From contig JAKGHH010000001.1 in assembly GCA_022828595.1 (NCBI GenBank), positions 209,684,348-209,748,347 on the forward strand: 64,000 bases of DNA, in the 5' to 3' direction. This document shows positions 1-12,289 of the stretch, in pieces (the first letter of the stretch is position 1; every line of letters begins with the position of its first letter). This DNA comes from Nelumbo lutea. Its lineage: Eukaryota > Streptophyta > Magnoliopsida > Proteales > Nelumbonaceae. Position numbers and translations under genes: made by a program. A model generated the notes under the pieces. It saw only the letters and a list, made by a program, of their open reading frames with translations. It ran no database searches and was not told where the DNA came from.

Positions 1-469
1 ATCTTGTAAGTGGGCTAAATCAACTGATTCATTATGTAAAGCCCGTAGACTTCAACAAAAGGGTATGGGGCTTAATGAGTGGATACCACATTTTGACCCA
101 TATAGACTTAATGGGATTCTATTAGGTCAAAATATAAAGGCTCTTAGGTTATGGTTCCCAATATGTTAAATCATCTAGCCGTCCTCCTTGCTCTACCCCA
201 TTAGAGTCAAAGAGCTGAGAAAACCTAAGGAAGAAGGAAGATTTAACTGAGGAAAACCACACCAGTCGACAAAAGCATTGATTCATCACTCAATCCACAA
301 GGGTTTGTCTGCTACGATGGATACAAGTATTTATATTCAAACCTCCTTGATAACTACAACATGATATACTTTGGGGTGCAACATGGCTTCTTGTTCTTCG
401 TGTATTGTATGGTATTGGTATGCTATTGCAAGATTAGGATTTGATTGCTCCCCCTTAATTTATCTTACA
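1..469 (+). repeat. 5' LTR of copia-1 (left end outside window)
   Basis: Matches 5660-5962 up to about position 303; beyond that the 3' copy is missing. It ends with TTACA, two bases before a tRNA-Met type primer binding site. A TATA-like stretch (atttatatt) lies near 330-339. The full LTR would be about 533 bp. Confidence 0.88.
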
Positions 470-471
470 AG

Positions 472-483
472 TGGTATCAGAGC
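472..483 (+). other. Primer binding site of copia-1 (initiator tRNA-Met type)
   Basis: The sequence tggtatcagagc is the standard plant primer binding site complementary to the 3' end of initiator methionine tRNA. It sits directly inside the 5' LTR. Confidence 0.9.
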
Positions 484-1370
484 CTTATATCATGTAGGGT
501 TATTAGGATTACTATTTTTTTTTTTCTGAATTGGTTTCTTTGTGGTTGCGTCTCGATTGAGGATACAGTTGTTCAGCTGTGTGTGCTTGTCGAACAACCA
601 TGAAGCAAGGCTGTTTAAAAAAAAAACAAAGACGCATTGTGATGATTCAATGCGGTTTCAGTCGACCCAAAAAAAAAAGGGAAGATGCATCGGTTTTGTG
701 TCTCTGGAACCCTAAAAAGGAAAAAAAAGGGAAGATGCATCAGTGTTGCAATGCGTCTCTGGAACCCAAGAATTCGCATCAGTGATTCGATGTGTCTATA
801 GAACCGACTCAAATTTTTTTTTGGGAATCGTGATTTGCATGCACGTAAGTAAATGCGTCCGTTTTTTTCTCCTTTTGCATAGAATTAACCTTGAGCCTTT
901 TTTGACTTTGTCATGCATGTGATGAATACAGTTTTGGATGAATACCTTTTTTTCTTTTCAAATTAAATTGATTGAAGCAGCATGTTACCAAAGTAGCCTC
1001 TGTAGTGTAAAATTAATTTGATTTGAAATATAAAGATTTTGTGTGTTCATTGTCCTTGCAGGCATTGGTCGGCCCAAAGGGAGGTTGATGTTTGGCCGGG
1101 CAATGAACACACATGCGATGATGAATATTGATATTGTAAAGCTATTATCCATGTGAATAGTAGTCGATCCAAAGAAAGACTATTGTTCGACATGATTTAT
1201 TATCAATGTTTGATTGTTGCATTGAGAGTACCATTTACAATTGATGTTTCTTTGCAAACACTAAATGTCAAATTGCGTTGGGTATCTTGCCTTTGTAATT
1301 TATATTATTATTGATTATATGTTGTTTTTGTTCTCTGTTCAGTTTCAGCAACTACAAATAATGTTTCTGC

Positions 1371-4300
1371 TTAAATCAGTGCCATTCCTATACTGAATGG
1401 TACAAATTTTAAGATCTGGAAAGAGAATGTAGAAATCATTCTCGGCTGCACGGATTTAGACCTTGCGTTAAGGACGGAACGACCCATCCCGGCTGAGGAC
1501 AATTCCAATGAGGCCAAATTTGAGAAATGGGATCGCTCTAATCGCATGAGTCTGATGATTATGAAACGTTCCATACTGGAAGCATTTCGAGGCTTTATTT
1601 CTGAGAGCAATAATGCTAAGGAAATATAAGGGAGTACATATTGGAAATGTCAAAACTTGCGGGTAAACTAAAGGCACTAAAGTTAGAGATAAATGATGAT
1701 TTGCTCGTGCATTTAGTTCTTATTTCTCTTCTTGCACAATTCAGTCAATTTAAGGTGAGTTATAATACTCAAAAGGAGAAATGGACTCTTAATGAGCTCA
1801 TTTCTCAATGTGTGCAAGAAGAAGAAAGAATCCAGAGAGAAAAGACGGAAAGTGCTCACTTAGCATCAACCTCTCAGAATAATAAAAAGAAGAGGACTAA
1901 GGATACTGCAAATGGAACATCCACACAAAGAAGGGTATGTCTCTCATTTTAGTTTGTTCTGAGGCTAATTTAGCTTTTATACCTATAGACACTTGGTTGA
2001 TAGATTCTGGCGCTACTACTCACATAAATGTGTCTATGTAGGGTTGCACCTGGAGCCGACCGCCAACTGATGCTGAAAGGTTCATCTATGTAGGCGATGG
2101 CAATAAAGTTCCTGTGGAAGCTGTAGGACATTTTAGATTGATTTTAAAAATTGGTTGTTATTTAAATTTAGTTGAGACGTTTGTAGCTCCGTCATTTAAA
2201 CGGAACTTAATTTCTATTTCCTATTTAGACAAATCTGGTTACTTTTGTGGTTTTGGAAATAATAAATTTAGTATTTCTCTAAACTCAAATATTATTGGTA
2301 CCGGTATTTTAATTGATCGTCTTTATATGTCAGAAACTATTGCTTCCCACAATGCAATCCTGCATGCAAGTACTAAAGGTGCAAAGCGTAAATTAACCGA
2401 AAACTCTACTTCCTTATGGTATAACCGCTTAGGCCACAACTCTAAACAGAGAATTCATAGGCTTATGTCGGATGGAATTCTTGATTCCCTTGATTTAATG
2501 GACTTCGAAGTCTGTATTGAGTGTATTAAGGGAAAATTGACGAACACAAAGAAAATATGTGCCAATAAATGTACGAAAGTCTTAGAACTGATACATACGG
2601 ACATCTGTGGGCCATTCCCTATGCCTGCATGGAATGGCCAGCAGTACTTCATTACATTCATAGACGACTATTCACAGTATGGGTACCTATACTTAATAAG
2701 TGAGAAGTCTCAATCCCTGGACATTTTCAAGTCTTATAAAGCTGAAGTTGAACTTCAACTTGGTAAGAAAATTAAAGCCGTCAAATCTGACCGTGGTAGG
2801 GAATACTATGGCAGATATGATGGATTAGGAGAGCAACGTCCATGACCCTTTGCTAACTTCCTAAAGGAATGTGGTATCATCCCACAATACAACATGTCGG
2901 GTACACTCAGTATGAATGGTGTTGCTGAAAGACGAAACAGGACACTTAAGGACATGGTAAGGAGCATGATTAGTCATTCTTCTTTACTTGAATCACTTTG
3001 GGGAGAAGCATTAAAAACTGTAGTGTATATCCTTAACAGAGTACCCAGCAAAGTAGTAACTAAAACTCCATATGAGTTGTGAACTGGGAAAAGGCCTAGC
3101 ATAAAGCACCTACACATTTGGGGATGTCTAGCTGAAGCGAGGCCTTATAGGCCCAACGAAAGGAAATTGGTCTCTAGGACAGTTAGCTGTTACTTTATTG
3201 AATACGCGGAACGTTCTCGAGGGTTCAAGTTCTATGATCCAACTACCCGCTCCTTCTTTGAGACGGGAAATGCGAGATTTCTTGAAGATGTTGAGTTTGG
3301 AAGGAAAGAATTAAGGAACGCCTCTTTTGACGAAACAATTGTCTTGTAAGAAGAGAAATTCATTTCTCTTCCTGATATTATTATCGACAGTGATCAGACA
3401 ACAATTCCTGTCACTGTTCATGAAGCAATTCCGGTTCAAGACAACAATGGAGTTCCTTCCATAGAGCAAACTCAACAACCTCAATAAGTGCCATTGAGGA
3501 GATCCAACAGACAAAGGAGAAGTGCAATTCCAGATGACTATATGGTGTTCCTCCTAGAACAAGAAGATTCGATAGGCTTAGCGGAAGATGATCCGATCAC
3601 CCTTCGCGAAGCCCTTCAAAGTTATAATTCTCAACATTGGATCAATGCCATGCAAGAAGAGATGAAATCCATGAAAGACAATGACGTTTGGGATTTTGTC
3701 AAGTTGCCTGAAGGCTCGAAACCCATTGGTTGCAAATGAATATTTAAAACCAAAAGGGATTCAAAAGGTAATGTCGAAAGATATAAGGCTCGTCTAGTTG
3801 CCAAAGGTTTCACTCAAAGGGAAGGCATTGATTATAAAGAGACATTTTCTCTGGTTTCTTTGAAGGACTCCTTTAGGACAATAATAACACTTGTAGCTCA
3901 TTTTGATTTAGAGCTACATCAGATGGATGTAAAGATAGCATTTCTTAATGGAGACGTTGATGAAACGATTTATATGGTTCAACCAGAAAACTTTGAATCC
4001 AAAGATTCAAAATCTATGATTTGCAAATTAAAGAAATCCATCAATGGTCTCAAACAGACTTCTCGTCGATGGTAACACAAATTTCATCAAGTGATTACTT
4101 CATATGGTTTTGAGGTAAATGATTGTGTATACCACAAGTTCAGTGGGAGCAGGTTTATCTTCCTGGTACTATATGTCGATGACATACTGCTGGCGAGTAA
4201 CGATATAAGTTTGCTGCACGAAACCAAGAAATTTCTCACTAAGAATTTTGAGATGAAAGATCTTGGGAAGCCTCTTTTGTGCTAGGCATACAAATACTAT

Positions 4301-5162
4301 GATATCGCTCTCGAGGCGTTCTTGGATTGTCACAAAAGGGCTATATCGAAAAGGTGCTAAGCAGATTCGGCATGAAAGTTGTTTGCCAGGTGATACGCCT
4401 GTGGCTAAAGGAGACAAGTTTAGTCTCAGTCAGTGTCCCAAAACGGACATTGAAATAAAGGAGATGCAAAAGGTTCCCTATGCCTCGGCTATAGAAAGTC
4501 TGATGTATGCTCAAGATTGTACCCGTCTCGATATAACATTTATAGTGGGACTGTTGAGCAGATATTTAAGTAACCCAGGACTAGATCATTGGAAAGCAGC
4601 CAAATGGGTCATGCGGTATTTACAGAGAACAAAGGACTTCATGCTAATCTACAGAAAATTGGACAATTTGGAGATCATTGGGTATTCTGATTCTGATTTT
4701 GCGGGATGCCAAGACAGCCAACGATACACTTCGGGATATGTTTTCATGTTAGTTGGAGGAGCTATATCTTGGAAAAGTGCCAAACAGACACTCATAGTCC
4801 CTTCAACTATGACAGCAGAGTTCATAGCTTGCTTTGAGGCATCCAATCATGGGATATGGCTGCGTAACTTTGTCACGGGGCTGCGAGTGGTTAATGGCAT
4901 TGAAAGACCATTAAAGTTATTGTGTGACAATAAATCAGCAGTTCTGTATTCCAACAACAACAGAAGTTCTGTGAAGTTGAAACATATTAATATCAAGTTT
5001 CTATCTGTTAAGGAAAGAGTTCAGAGTGGTCAGATTTGCATAGAGCACATAGGGACAAACTCCATGATAGCGGATCCGTTGACCAAGGGATTGCCACCCA
5101 AGGTCTTTCATGAGCACACTGCTCGTATGGGTATAGGCATGTTTTATGATACCTTGATTTAG
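1371..5162 (+). pseudogene. Copia-1 gag-pol polyprotein, broken by stops and frameshifts
   Basis: Gag spans about 1371-1950. A protease with the DSGATTH active-site motif lies near 2005-2025. The GAG-pre-integrase region (LWYNRLGH near 2415) is followed by the integrase core (HTDICGPF, then [10 protein letters not shown]). Reverse transcriptase covers about 3560-4330 with an intact YVDD near 4170, and RNase H runs from about 4480 to 5162, ending with the usual DPLTKGLPP signature. From about 1980 to 4285 a single frame can be followed, interrupted by in-frame stops (2039, 2843, 3080, 3737 and 4073). It then shifts by one base near 4280. Several stops are explained by one transition from CAG, CGA or TGG. 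No functional polyprotein can be made. RT and RNase H family assignment is secure; the lineage within copia was not determined. Confidence 0.93.
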
Positions 5163-5595
5163 TGGGAGTTTTCTTTTCTTTTGCTCTTGGATGTACTATG
5201 GATTAAGGCATGTTTGCATGTCTACATTTACACATAATAAAGTTTATCACTCTTTCCATCATCTACATTTCTGAATATGTTTGTGATTTTTGATTGATCT
5301 CTCTAAAGAATAAAGTTGAACCAGTTGGAAATAGGCATGTTTTGAGATCACATTGCATGTAATTTCTATGCCACTCATCTATACTTGATATATGTCATTG
5401 AATGCATTGATATGGTGAGCATGAAAGGCTTAATCACACATATATGTGGCGAAAGCCGTCATGGTCTCTTATTAGTACAGGAAATGGACCAGATTGAAAC
5501 TAAGGAGAAGTCTAAAGAAATTAGCATAAGTGTACACATAAGGAATTCTTTTAATATAATTGTTTCAGTTCTCATATGTAGCCCAAATGGGAGAT
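5163..5595 (+). other. Copia-1 3' untranslated region ending in polypurine tract
   Basis: Non-coding stretch between the RNase H stop and the 3' LTR. It ends with a purine-rich ccaaatgggagat directly before the LTR start TGTTAGG, which is where plus-strand priming occurs in copia elements. Confidence 0.75.
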
Positions 5596-5962
5596 TGTTA
5601 GGTTTTAATCTCTGTTAAGTGAGCTTACATATTCAGTGAAACAATTGCATTGATGGGCTATCTTGTAAGTGGGCTACATCAAGTGACTCATTATGCAAAG
5701 CCCATAGACTTCAACAAAAGGGTATGGGGCTTAATGTGTGGATACCACATTTTGGCCCATATAGACTTAATGGGATCCTATTAGGTCAAAATATAAATGC
5801 TCCTAGGTTATGGTTCCTAATATGTTAAATCATCTAGTCGCCCTCCTTGCTCTACCACATTAGAGTCAAAGAGCTGAGAAAACCTAAGGAAGAAGGAAAT
5901 TTTAACTGAGGAAAACCACACCAGTCGGCAAAAGCATTGATCCATCACTCAATACACAAGGG
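5596..5962 (+). repeat. 3' LTR of copia-1, truncated
   Basis: Starts TGTTAGG after the polypurine tract and matches the 5' LTR until cacaaggg. The two then diverge abruptly (tttgtct in the 5' copy, atgctccc here). The last ~165 bp of the LTR are missing, so the element was cut by a deletion or rearrangement rather than simply mutated. Confidence 0.88.
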
Positions 5963-6285
5963 ATGCTCCCTACAAAATGATTTTTCATATTCCTCAATAG
6001 ATTCAGTTGATCCAAGATTCGTATACCTCTAATCTTAGGTGGAATCCCACCAGGTAATTCACTCCTATTCTGGTCAATGAATGTTAGCAGCTTGCATTGG
6101 TTGATCTCTAAGGTGAATGGGGTTGAGAACTTGTTTTTGCTAAAATCCATCTTGTTGCAATCTTACTATCTCAGCTGTATTGCTACCTGAAAATAAAAAA
6201 ATCCTGCGAAGGAGTTTTTGCTTTCCAAATAAGCTTTTGATGGATCGTGGAAGAGATCCCATCAACTGTTTGTTATATAATTGCT
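5963..6285 (-). pseudogene. Fragment of a BAM/CLAVATA1-like LRR receptor kinase gene
   Basis: Read on the minus strand, from about 6285 down to 5963, the translation follows the last leucine-rich repeats of BAM1/BAM2-type receptor kinases. An early part reads LMGSLPRSI, then KNKFSTPFTLEINQCKLLTF, then GGIPPKIRGIRILDQLNL and HFVGSIP. These match the order of the family's conserved repeats (GSLP..I, NKFSGPI.PEIS.CKLLTF, GEIPPEI.GMRIL, LVGSIP). Small indels break the frame, and kinase, transmembrane and N-terminal parts are absent. The coding match ends exactly where the copia-1 LTR is cut, so the junction is a rearrangement breakpoint. Assignment rests on recognised consensus repeats, not on an alignment. 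Confidence 0.72.
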
Positions 6286-6428
6286 CTGCTCGATGTTTTC
6301 AACTTGAATTTCTACTTAGGCAAGCATGGAGGCCAAAAGGATTGTACCACTAAGAAATTTCTCTCATAATTGAATTCAAAACATGATCAACTTTCAAGCA
6401 ATTCTGTAAAACAAAAGCGTTATCTAAA

Positions 6429-6672
6429 GTGATCTTTGTTGTACTGGTTCCGGTGGTGGCTGAAGAAGAACGAAGGAGGGGGGAGATAGAGAGAATCTCA
6501 AGAGAGAGGGAAATAACAAGGAAGAGAGAGAAACATTGCTCGTCGTCAGCCGCTGGTGGTTGTGATGGATCGGACGACAGTGATGGGTTGAAGGAGAATG
6601 GAGAGAGAGAAAGAGAGGTGGGAACTGGGAAGAGAAAACGATTGAGGGGACAATGAAGGCAGATTTATAGAC
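6429..6672 (-). promoter_or_regulatory. Possible promoter and pyrimidine-rich leader on minus strand
   Basis: On the minus strand a TATA-like CTATAAATC (about 6664-6672) is followed by a long CT-rich leader (6660-6470), which resembles a plant core promoter and 5' UTR. On the plus strand the same region gives a 75-residue Arg/Glu-rich open frame that looks like low-complexity shadow coding. No recognisable gene body follows except the LRR fragment 200 bp further, so any transcript would be chimeric. Weak evidence. Confidence 0.25.
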
Positions 6673-6930
6673 TTCAACTTTTTTTTGGAGTCTAGGCTCC
6701 CGTTGACCGTTTGGACTCCATTAAGTTATGATTAATAACCCGGACGTAGACCGGATTTTTGTGTTTGCTTTTCATTTTCAGGTTTGTCTTCTCCCTTGGA
6801 TTTTCAACTACGCCTTCTCCCTTGGATTTTTAAGTCGGTTCAGGGCTTTGAGAACTTAAAGAAACAACAACAATAAACAGGCATAATTAGGTCAATTTTG
6901 TTATTTCGTATGGTAGATGACACCCAAGCC

Positions 6931-9900
6931 TAGAGGTGTAAAGTGGGCCGTGCCATGTCATGCGGGCCCGTGGGTTGTGCCATCCTCCCTGTTGGAAATT
7001 TTGGGGGTCAGCCTAGTATGGTTCACGGCTTAGGCCCAGGTGGGTTCATGCCGTGCCATGCTAGCATGTGGGCCTAGGCCAGGCCGGGTTGCAAGCTGGG
7101 CTGTGGGTTTGATTTATACCAGGTTGGGCCATAGGGCGGGCTTGGGCATAGGTCGAACCGGGCTACACTGTTTTTTTATTTTTTATTTTTTGTTGAAAAT
7201 TTTGATTTCTTTTTTAAGTAAAATTGTAAAACTAAAATATTTAACTTTCATATGAACTTTGGGAATTATGAACTATTTAAAAAATTAAGAAATGAGAAAT
7301 TTAAATTATTTAATACATAAATGAAAAAAATACTTAACCAAATTGAAATAAGAATGATGGAATAACAAATGGAAGAAAAATAGGAATTTTATTTCATTTA
7401 AATTTGAATGGTACAAATTAGTGAATTGCACATACAACGATTGGATCATTGCAAACTTGGATAAATGAAATATAAAAATGGAATAAATTAATAAAATATA
7501 AAAAATACAATATGGTTACAAATTGAAAATACAAAATTACATTGTTAAAAAATTAAAACAATATATCAAATAAATTAAATAAAACTTAAAAATTTTATAA
7601 TAATTTGAAAAAATGAAAAATTCATGACTTTCATCATCTGCTTCGAGTGAAATGTGTGGTGTTGTATGATGCCCTCCCTTGTCTTGTAATCTATCTTCTG
7701 CATCTAGTCAATCCTTGAAACAGAGATGCACATCTCTATGCTCTCATCGTTCATGTAGCTTCTTTTGTCATCCAACACCCTGGTACCTGCACTAAAACAA
7801 GACTCCGATGGAATTGTAGACACTGGAGGGGTTACTAGATCACGTGCCATGGCGGCGAGAATCGGATAATTTTTCGAGTGTTCACTCCACCAGGCTAAAA
7901 TATCAAAATTATTTGATACTTCACCTAAATTAAAAAAAAAAAATTGCTTACAAATAAAAATTAAGTTCAGTAAATGAATTTGTTGTAGAACTAACAGATT
8001 TCTGCCTTCTACTTATTAAATAAAAAAGCTTTTTTTCTTCTACTATTGGGCTCAAAGTCAGAAAGAGAAGAAGAAGAAGATGAACAAGCTTTTCTATCCT
8101 ACAACTTCAGATTCATACAAACTGTACATTTCAAATAATAAATTATTAATTTATTCTTTTTTATTTCCTATATCAATATTCATATTTTCATAATATGTTT
8201 CAAGTAAAATATCTAAACCATCTTTCCTAATCCTAGGGTCTAATATTATAGCTAAACAATAAAAGGGAGAAATGTTCTCCCAATAGTTTTTAAATTTATT
8301 TTCCATAATTTCAACAATACATTGAAATTGTGGATTATTTCTATATTTGGCAAAATAATCACTAATTACCATTAATTGATATGGTAAATTACAACTAGTT
8401 GGATAATAAATTCTAAATAGTTCATTTGTTGCATCATAAAAATGTTTTAAAAAATATCTTAGACTGTCATTTCACAGTCTTCCTCAAATATCATATTATT
8501 AGGCATTTTTAAATTATAAAAATTAGAAAGAATTTGTTTATGAGATATACAACTTTCTAACATAGCATAGGTAGAATTCCACCTATGCTTTACAACTAAT
8601 ATAAAATGTTTATATTTTAAACCATTATTTTGGTATAAATATTTAAATTCTTGTTTTCTTGCCCTTGAACTTTTTATATATATAATGCAAATTCTAATTT
8701 TTGAAATATGATTTGAAATAATATTCACGACATCTTGAATACATAAATTTAAGATGTGACATGCACATTTAATATGAAATAATTTACCATTTAAGCATAG
8801 TTTTAATTAAGATTTTTAAATATTTATTGCAGAATCATTATTGCTAGAATTATAAAAACTAATAGAAAACAATTTCATAAGCATGCAAAGTATTTAAAAT
8901 ACTTGCAGCAATAGTTGGGCCACTATGTGGCCGTTCAAGCCTAGTAAAACTTAAAATTCTTTTATTCAAAAGTTAATTTTCATCATTGAAATGACCGATA
9001 ATACAAATATAACTAATATTAAATTTGGATGCCCAAACATCCGAAGTGATTGCAACTTTATAATTAAGATTTGCTAACAAAGAAATTAAATTTTGTTTAT
9101 ATGAATCAAAAATTTTTAAAGCATTAGTTCTTATAGTATTCCTAAAAACATTTTTATATTGTGGGTTTACAGAACTATACACAACCATTTTTCTAGCTTT
9201 AGATCTTCAGCTAACATAAATGGTTGTTATGTATGTACAATATACTTAGCAAGTTCTTGTCTCATTTTTTATTGTAAATATCTAGAAGCACCAAAACTTT
9301 CTCTCCCTTCATCTTCCTCTCGCTCATGTGTGAGCAAATGTTTGCTCAAATGACCCGTACTACCCTTGCTACAACAACTAAAGTATTTCCTACATTTTTG
9401 GTGAACGACCCTTTTCCCCTTCCCCTCAATATCCTCTGCTTTGAAAATTTTTCAGATCGGGTTATTAAGCTTAGAAGCCCTCCTTTTTCCCATAGTATTA
9501 GTAATATTAGGGGTGAGAGTTCCACTTCCATCGACATCAAACGCATCGTCATCAGTGCTAACACTAATACTATCATGATGCTATTGAATTTCATCCACGG
9601 TGAACATGTTGGGGAATCGGTTTTGAGAAGGGCCAGTCATTTTTTTTTAAATTCTAAAAGGATAAATATTAATCTAATTCGACTTACCTGGATTGTTAGT
9701 TCAAAATCCAACATTGATTTCAATGGTTGAGGCCTTTCAACGTCCAAGCCTTTCGAATTGAGATAACTGGATTGGTTGAGCAAGTCTTCTTCTTGTTGAA
9801 AGTCGAAACTTAGATAAAATTGAAACTTGAGAATTGGAAAATGCAAAGTCAGACAATTAGCTAATCAGAATTTTTCAGATTGTAGATAATTGAGAATGTA

Positions 9901-10517
9901 TGAGTATGAGAGAAAGACTTAAGAGAATTGTTGAATTGGTGTGATGAGAATGGTGGAAGATAGAGCTATTTATAGGAATTGAACATAATTCAATTGCCTA
10001 AAATACCCAAAAAACTATTTGTTATTTAATTGTTGGGAAGGGTATTTTGGTTAAATGTCCCTTAAACTAGTTGTTATATTACTGTTGGGGGGCATTTATG
10101 TCATTTTTTTAACTCCCAAATAAGCAAAATACAGAAATACCCCCCCCTAATATGGCTATTTATAGCTGTTGGGGGGTATTTTTGTAAACCTCCCCCACCA
10201 AAAAAGGATGAAATTAGCCGTTGGGCCCCTTTGAGATGGGGCCCAACGACTATATTCCCAAGCGGGCCGAGCGCAGCCCATTACGGGCCTGGCAGGCCAT
10301 GTTGTGCTGGCCTGTGGTGGGCCGTGCCACGGGTTAGGCCGTGCCAGAATGTGAGCCGTAAGCATCATGGTACGTGCTGTCCTGCCGTGCCATACCAGCT
10401 CATGGGCCTCGAACCCCCAGCCCAGCACAACATGGACCTCTGTATCGGGCCTGACACGACCTATTATCCATCATGCCATGTCGGGCCACCCGCGGCCCGG
10501 CCCAATTTAGACCTCTA
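6931..10517 (-). mobile_element. hAT transposon with terminal inverted repeats and 8-bp target duplication
   Basis: The left end reads TAGAGGTGTAAAGTGGGCCG (6931-6950). The right end, in reverse complement, reads TAGAGGTCTAAATTGGGCCG (10517-10498). The flanking 8-mers are cccaagcc (6923-6930) and tccaagtc (10518-10525), identical at 6 of 8 positions with both differences C/T. Both subterminal regions are rich in GGCC motifs. Eight-base duplications and such ends are typical of the hAT superfamily, and the interior encodes a decayed hAT transposase on the minus strand. Confidence 0.9.
7640..9600 (-). pseudogene. hAT transposase (RICESLEEPER/BED-finger type), degenerate
   Basis: Reading the minus strand from about 9600 down: an acidic start, then a BED-type zinc finger near 9400-9310 (KCRKYFSCCSKGSTGHLSKH, spacing C-x-C then H-x-H). 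The catalytic region follows, with ITSDVWAS and IGHFNDEN near 9000-9050. KHRWNSTYAMLESC lies near 8550 and AIILDPRIRK near 8240. The C-terminal hAT dimerisation domain lies near 7900-7690 (FDILAWWSEHSKNYPILAAM, then TIPSESCFSAGTRVL). The domain order is complete for the family, but frameshifts and stops separate the pieces, so no transposase can be made. The dimerisation domain is the best preserved part. Confidence 0.88.
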
Positions 10518-10739
10518 TCCAAGTCAACTCACTAAACGTCAAAAATTTGGAAAAAATGAAAAAATGGTAAAAAAAACAGAACCGAGTCTTCGCATGACCC
10601 GTTTTACCGTGCGAGTGAAGAAGACGATCCAATCAAGTCATCTTCCACCCATATCCAAAAATTCCGTTAGGATAACGGTGCAGGTTGCGAAACCCAACAG
10701 TCCGTGTCACGCTTGATCAACAACCAATGTAGTACACAT

Positions 10740-11460
10740 GTTTCTTAATCATAAACGGTATTTATTAAATAATAATAATAATAAACAGCAGAAAAATACA
10801 TTTAATTTCCATAGTTATTTAGCGGTAATTAATTGACAGTAATTATAATTTAATAATTACATATATTAAATACATTTCTTTTAATTACTTTAATGAATAG
10901 AGTTTTATTAATTAACCGTATTTTATATAATTTTATTGTTACTTAACAGCAATATAATGAACAGAAATTTAAGTAATTATAGTATATTTAAATAATTAAC
11001 AATATTTATTAGAAAATAGAAATTAATTAACTGTAAATATTTTTAAATTGTAATTAACAGTAATTATAGTTTAATTAACTGTATTTTTTAATAGTTACAA
11101 ATACAATAATTTAACAGTAATTATAGTATTTTTAAATAATTAACAGTATTTATTAAAAATGGTAATTAAAATGATTATAAGTTAATTACATTTAATAGTA
11201 ATTACATTTATTTTAAATAATTATAGTATTTTTATATAATTAACAGTATTTATTTAAATACTGTTAATTAACAGTAATTATAATTTGATTAACCATATTT
11301 TTAATAGTTACAAATTAATACGGTAATTTAACAGCATTTTATTTGTTTTCAATAGTTTAACAGTAATTATAATTTGTTTTTCAATAATTATTATTACAAA
11401 TACAGTAATTCAATAATAATTATATATTTTTTCAAATAAATACATTTCTTTTAATTGGAT
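10740..11460. repeat. Degenerate AT-rich array built on taacagtaattatag
   Basis: About 720 bp of very AT-rich DNA in which aattaacagtaattatagt and near variants (also aacagtatttatt and ttaaatacatttctttt) recur many times without a strict period. The phrase aaatacatttcttttaatt occurs near both ends. No coding potential is visible. It may be a decayed minisatellite or the AT-rich interior of a larger element. Confidence 0.6.
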
Positions 11461-11917
11461 TCTTTTAATTTATTTATAAGTCTTAATTGTTTCATTCTTG
11501 ATTAACAAATCCTATCCATCGCACGGGTTCCCAATACAAATTGAAGATTTCGGGTTGGCTCCACACATGGCATGGCACGATAACAAGTACGGGAGATGTT
11601 GGGTGCATATGTGAATTCGTTTATAAGTACTAGCTATTACCTAGTATAAGTAGGGTGGTAACCTATGAGCTATGAAGATACTGTTGTAGTTTTATTTGAT
11701 GGATAAGAGAATGACGATGTTTTTCTTTTTTTGTTAAACCTTGCTTTCATTGAACAAGAACGAAGGAAAGAACAAAAGCAAACAAAGGAGAAAGAACAAC
11801 ACAACAACACCTAAGCAAAATAAACTAAACAACAACACCTACAAAGAGGAAAACAAAACCAACTACCCGATTGAAGAGACAACAAGTAAAAAAGGTAATG
11901 ACCCATCGGGGAAATTA
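11461..11917. other. No recognisable gene
   Basis: Unassigned DNA. The Lys/Asn/Thr-rich open frame that starts at 11741 is low-complexity (A-rich) and has no recognisable domain. Confidence 0.5.
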
Positions 11918-12289
11918 GGGCCTTGTTTTGCAATGTTCCCACTTGTTCTTGTTCTTTTAGAAATTCTTGTTTTAGAACAAGAATTTTATTTATTGTTCTT
12001 CAAGAGTACTAGATATGTTTAAAAATTCATGTTTTAGAACAAGAATTTTATTCCTTGTTCTTCGGGAGTAATAGATATGCTTGCAAATCGACCAACATTA
12101 AGCCTAAAATTAACCATAAAAAAACACGTCATTGTCATAGCAATGTCTTCATGTTGTCACCACCTGATCCTTGATCACTTAAGGATCAAAATAAAACATA
12201 CACTTCATCATATATTATCTATATATGAACCCAATTAGTGACTTGTATTATTAAAAAAAAAAAAGAAAAATCAAAACAAATTCACCTAC
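11918..12289 (-). mobile_element. PIF/Harbinger-like element end and intron region
   Basis: GGGCCTTGTTTTGCAATGTTCC starts at 11918 directly after TTA (11915-11917). A GGGCCTTGTTT-type terminus next to TTA is the usual look of PIF/Harbinger elements, which duplicate a TTA/TWA trinucleotide. Inside, an approximate repeat containing tgttttagaacaagaatttta occurs twice (about 11971 and 12033). The opposite terminus was not found; the element appears cut where copia-2 begins. Confidence 0.45.

Larger units (their letters stand above)
1..5962 (+). mobile_element. Ty1/copia retrotransposon copia-1, decayed, truncated at 3' end
   Basis: The first ~300 bases of the window recur, with scattered substitutions, at 5660-5962, so these are the two LTRs of one element. 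Between them lie, in order, a primer binding site, gag, protease, integrase, reverse transcriptase and RNase H, which is the copia order. The window starts about 64 bases inside the 5' LTR, judged from the start of the 3' copy. The 3' LTR stops about 165 bases short of the 5' copy, and unrelated LRR-gene DNA follows directly. The target-site duplication cannot be examined because both outer ends are missing. Confidence 0.93.

Noticed and set aside
579..812. Overlapping short open frames after the copia-1 primer site
   Set aside because: Low-complexity Lys/Arg-rich or Phe-rich translations of A-rich DNA with internal short repeats; no gag similarity.
10156..10716. 90- and 161-residue frames rich in Pro, Arg and Trp
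   Set aside because: They fall in the GGCC-rich subterminal region of the hAT element and its flank and have no domain.
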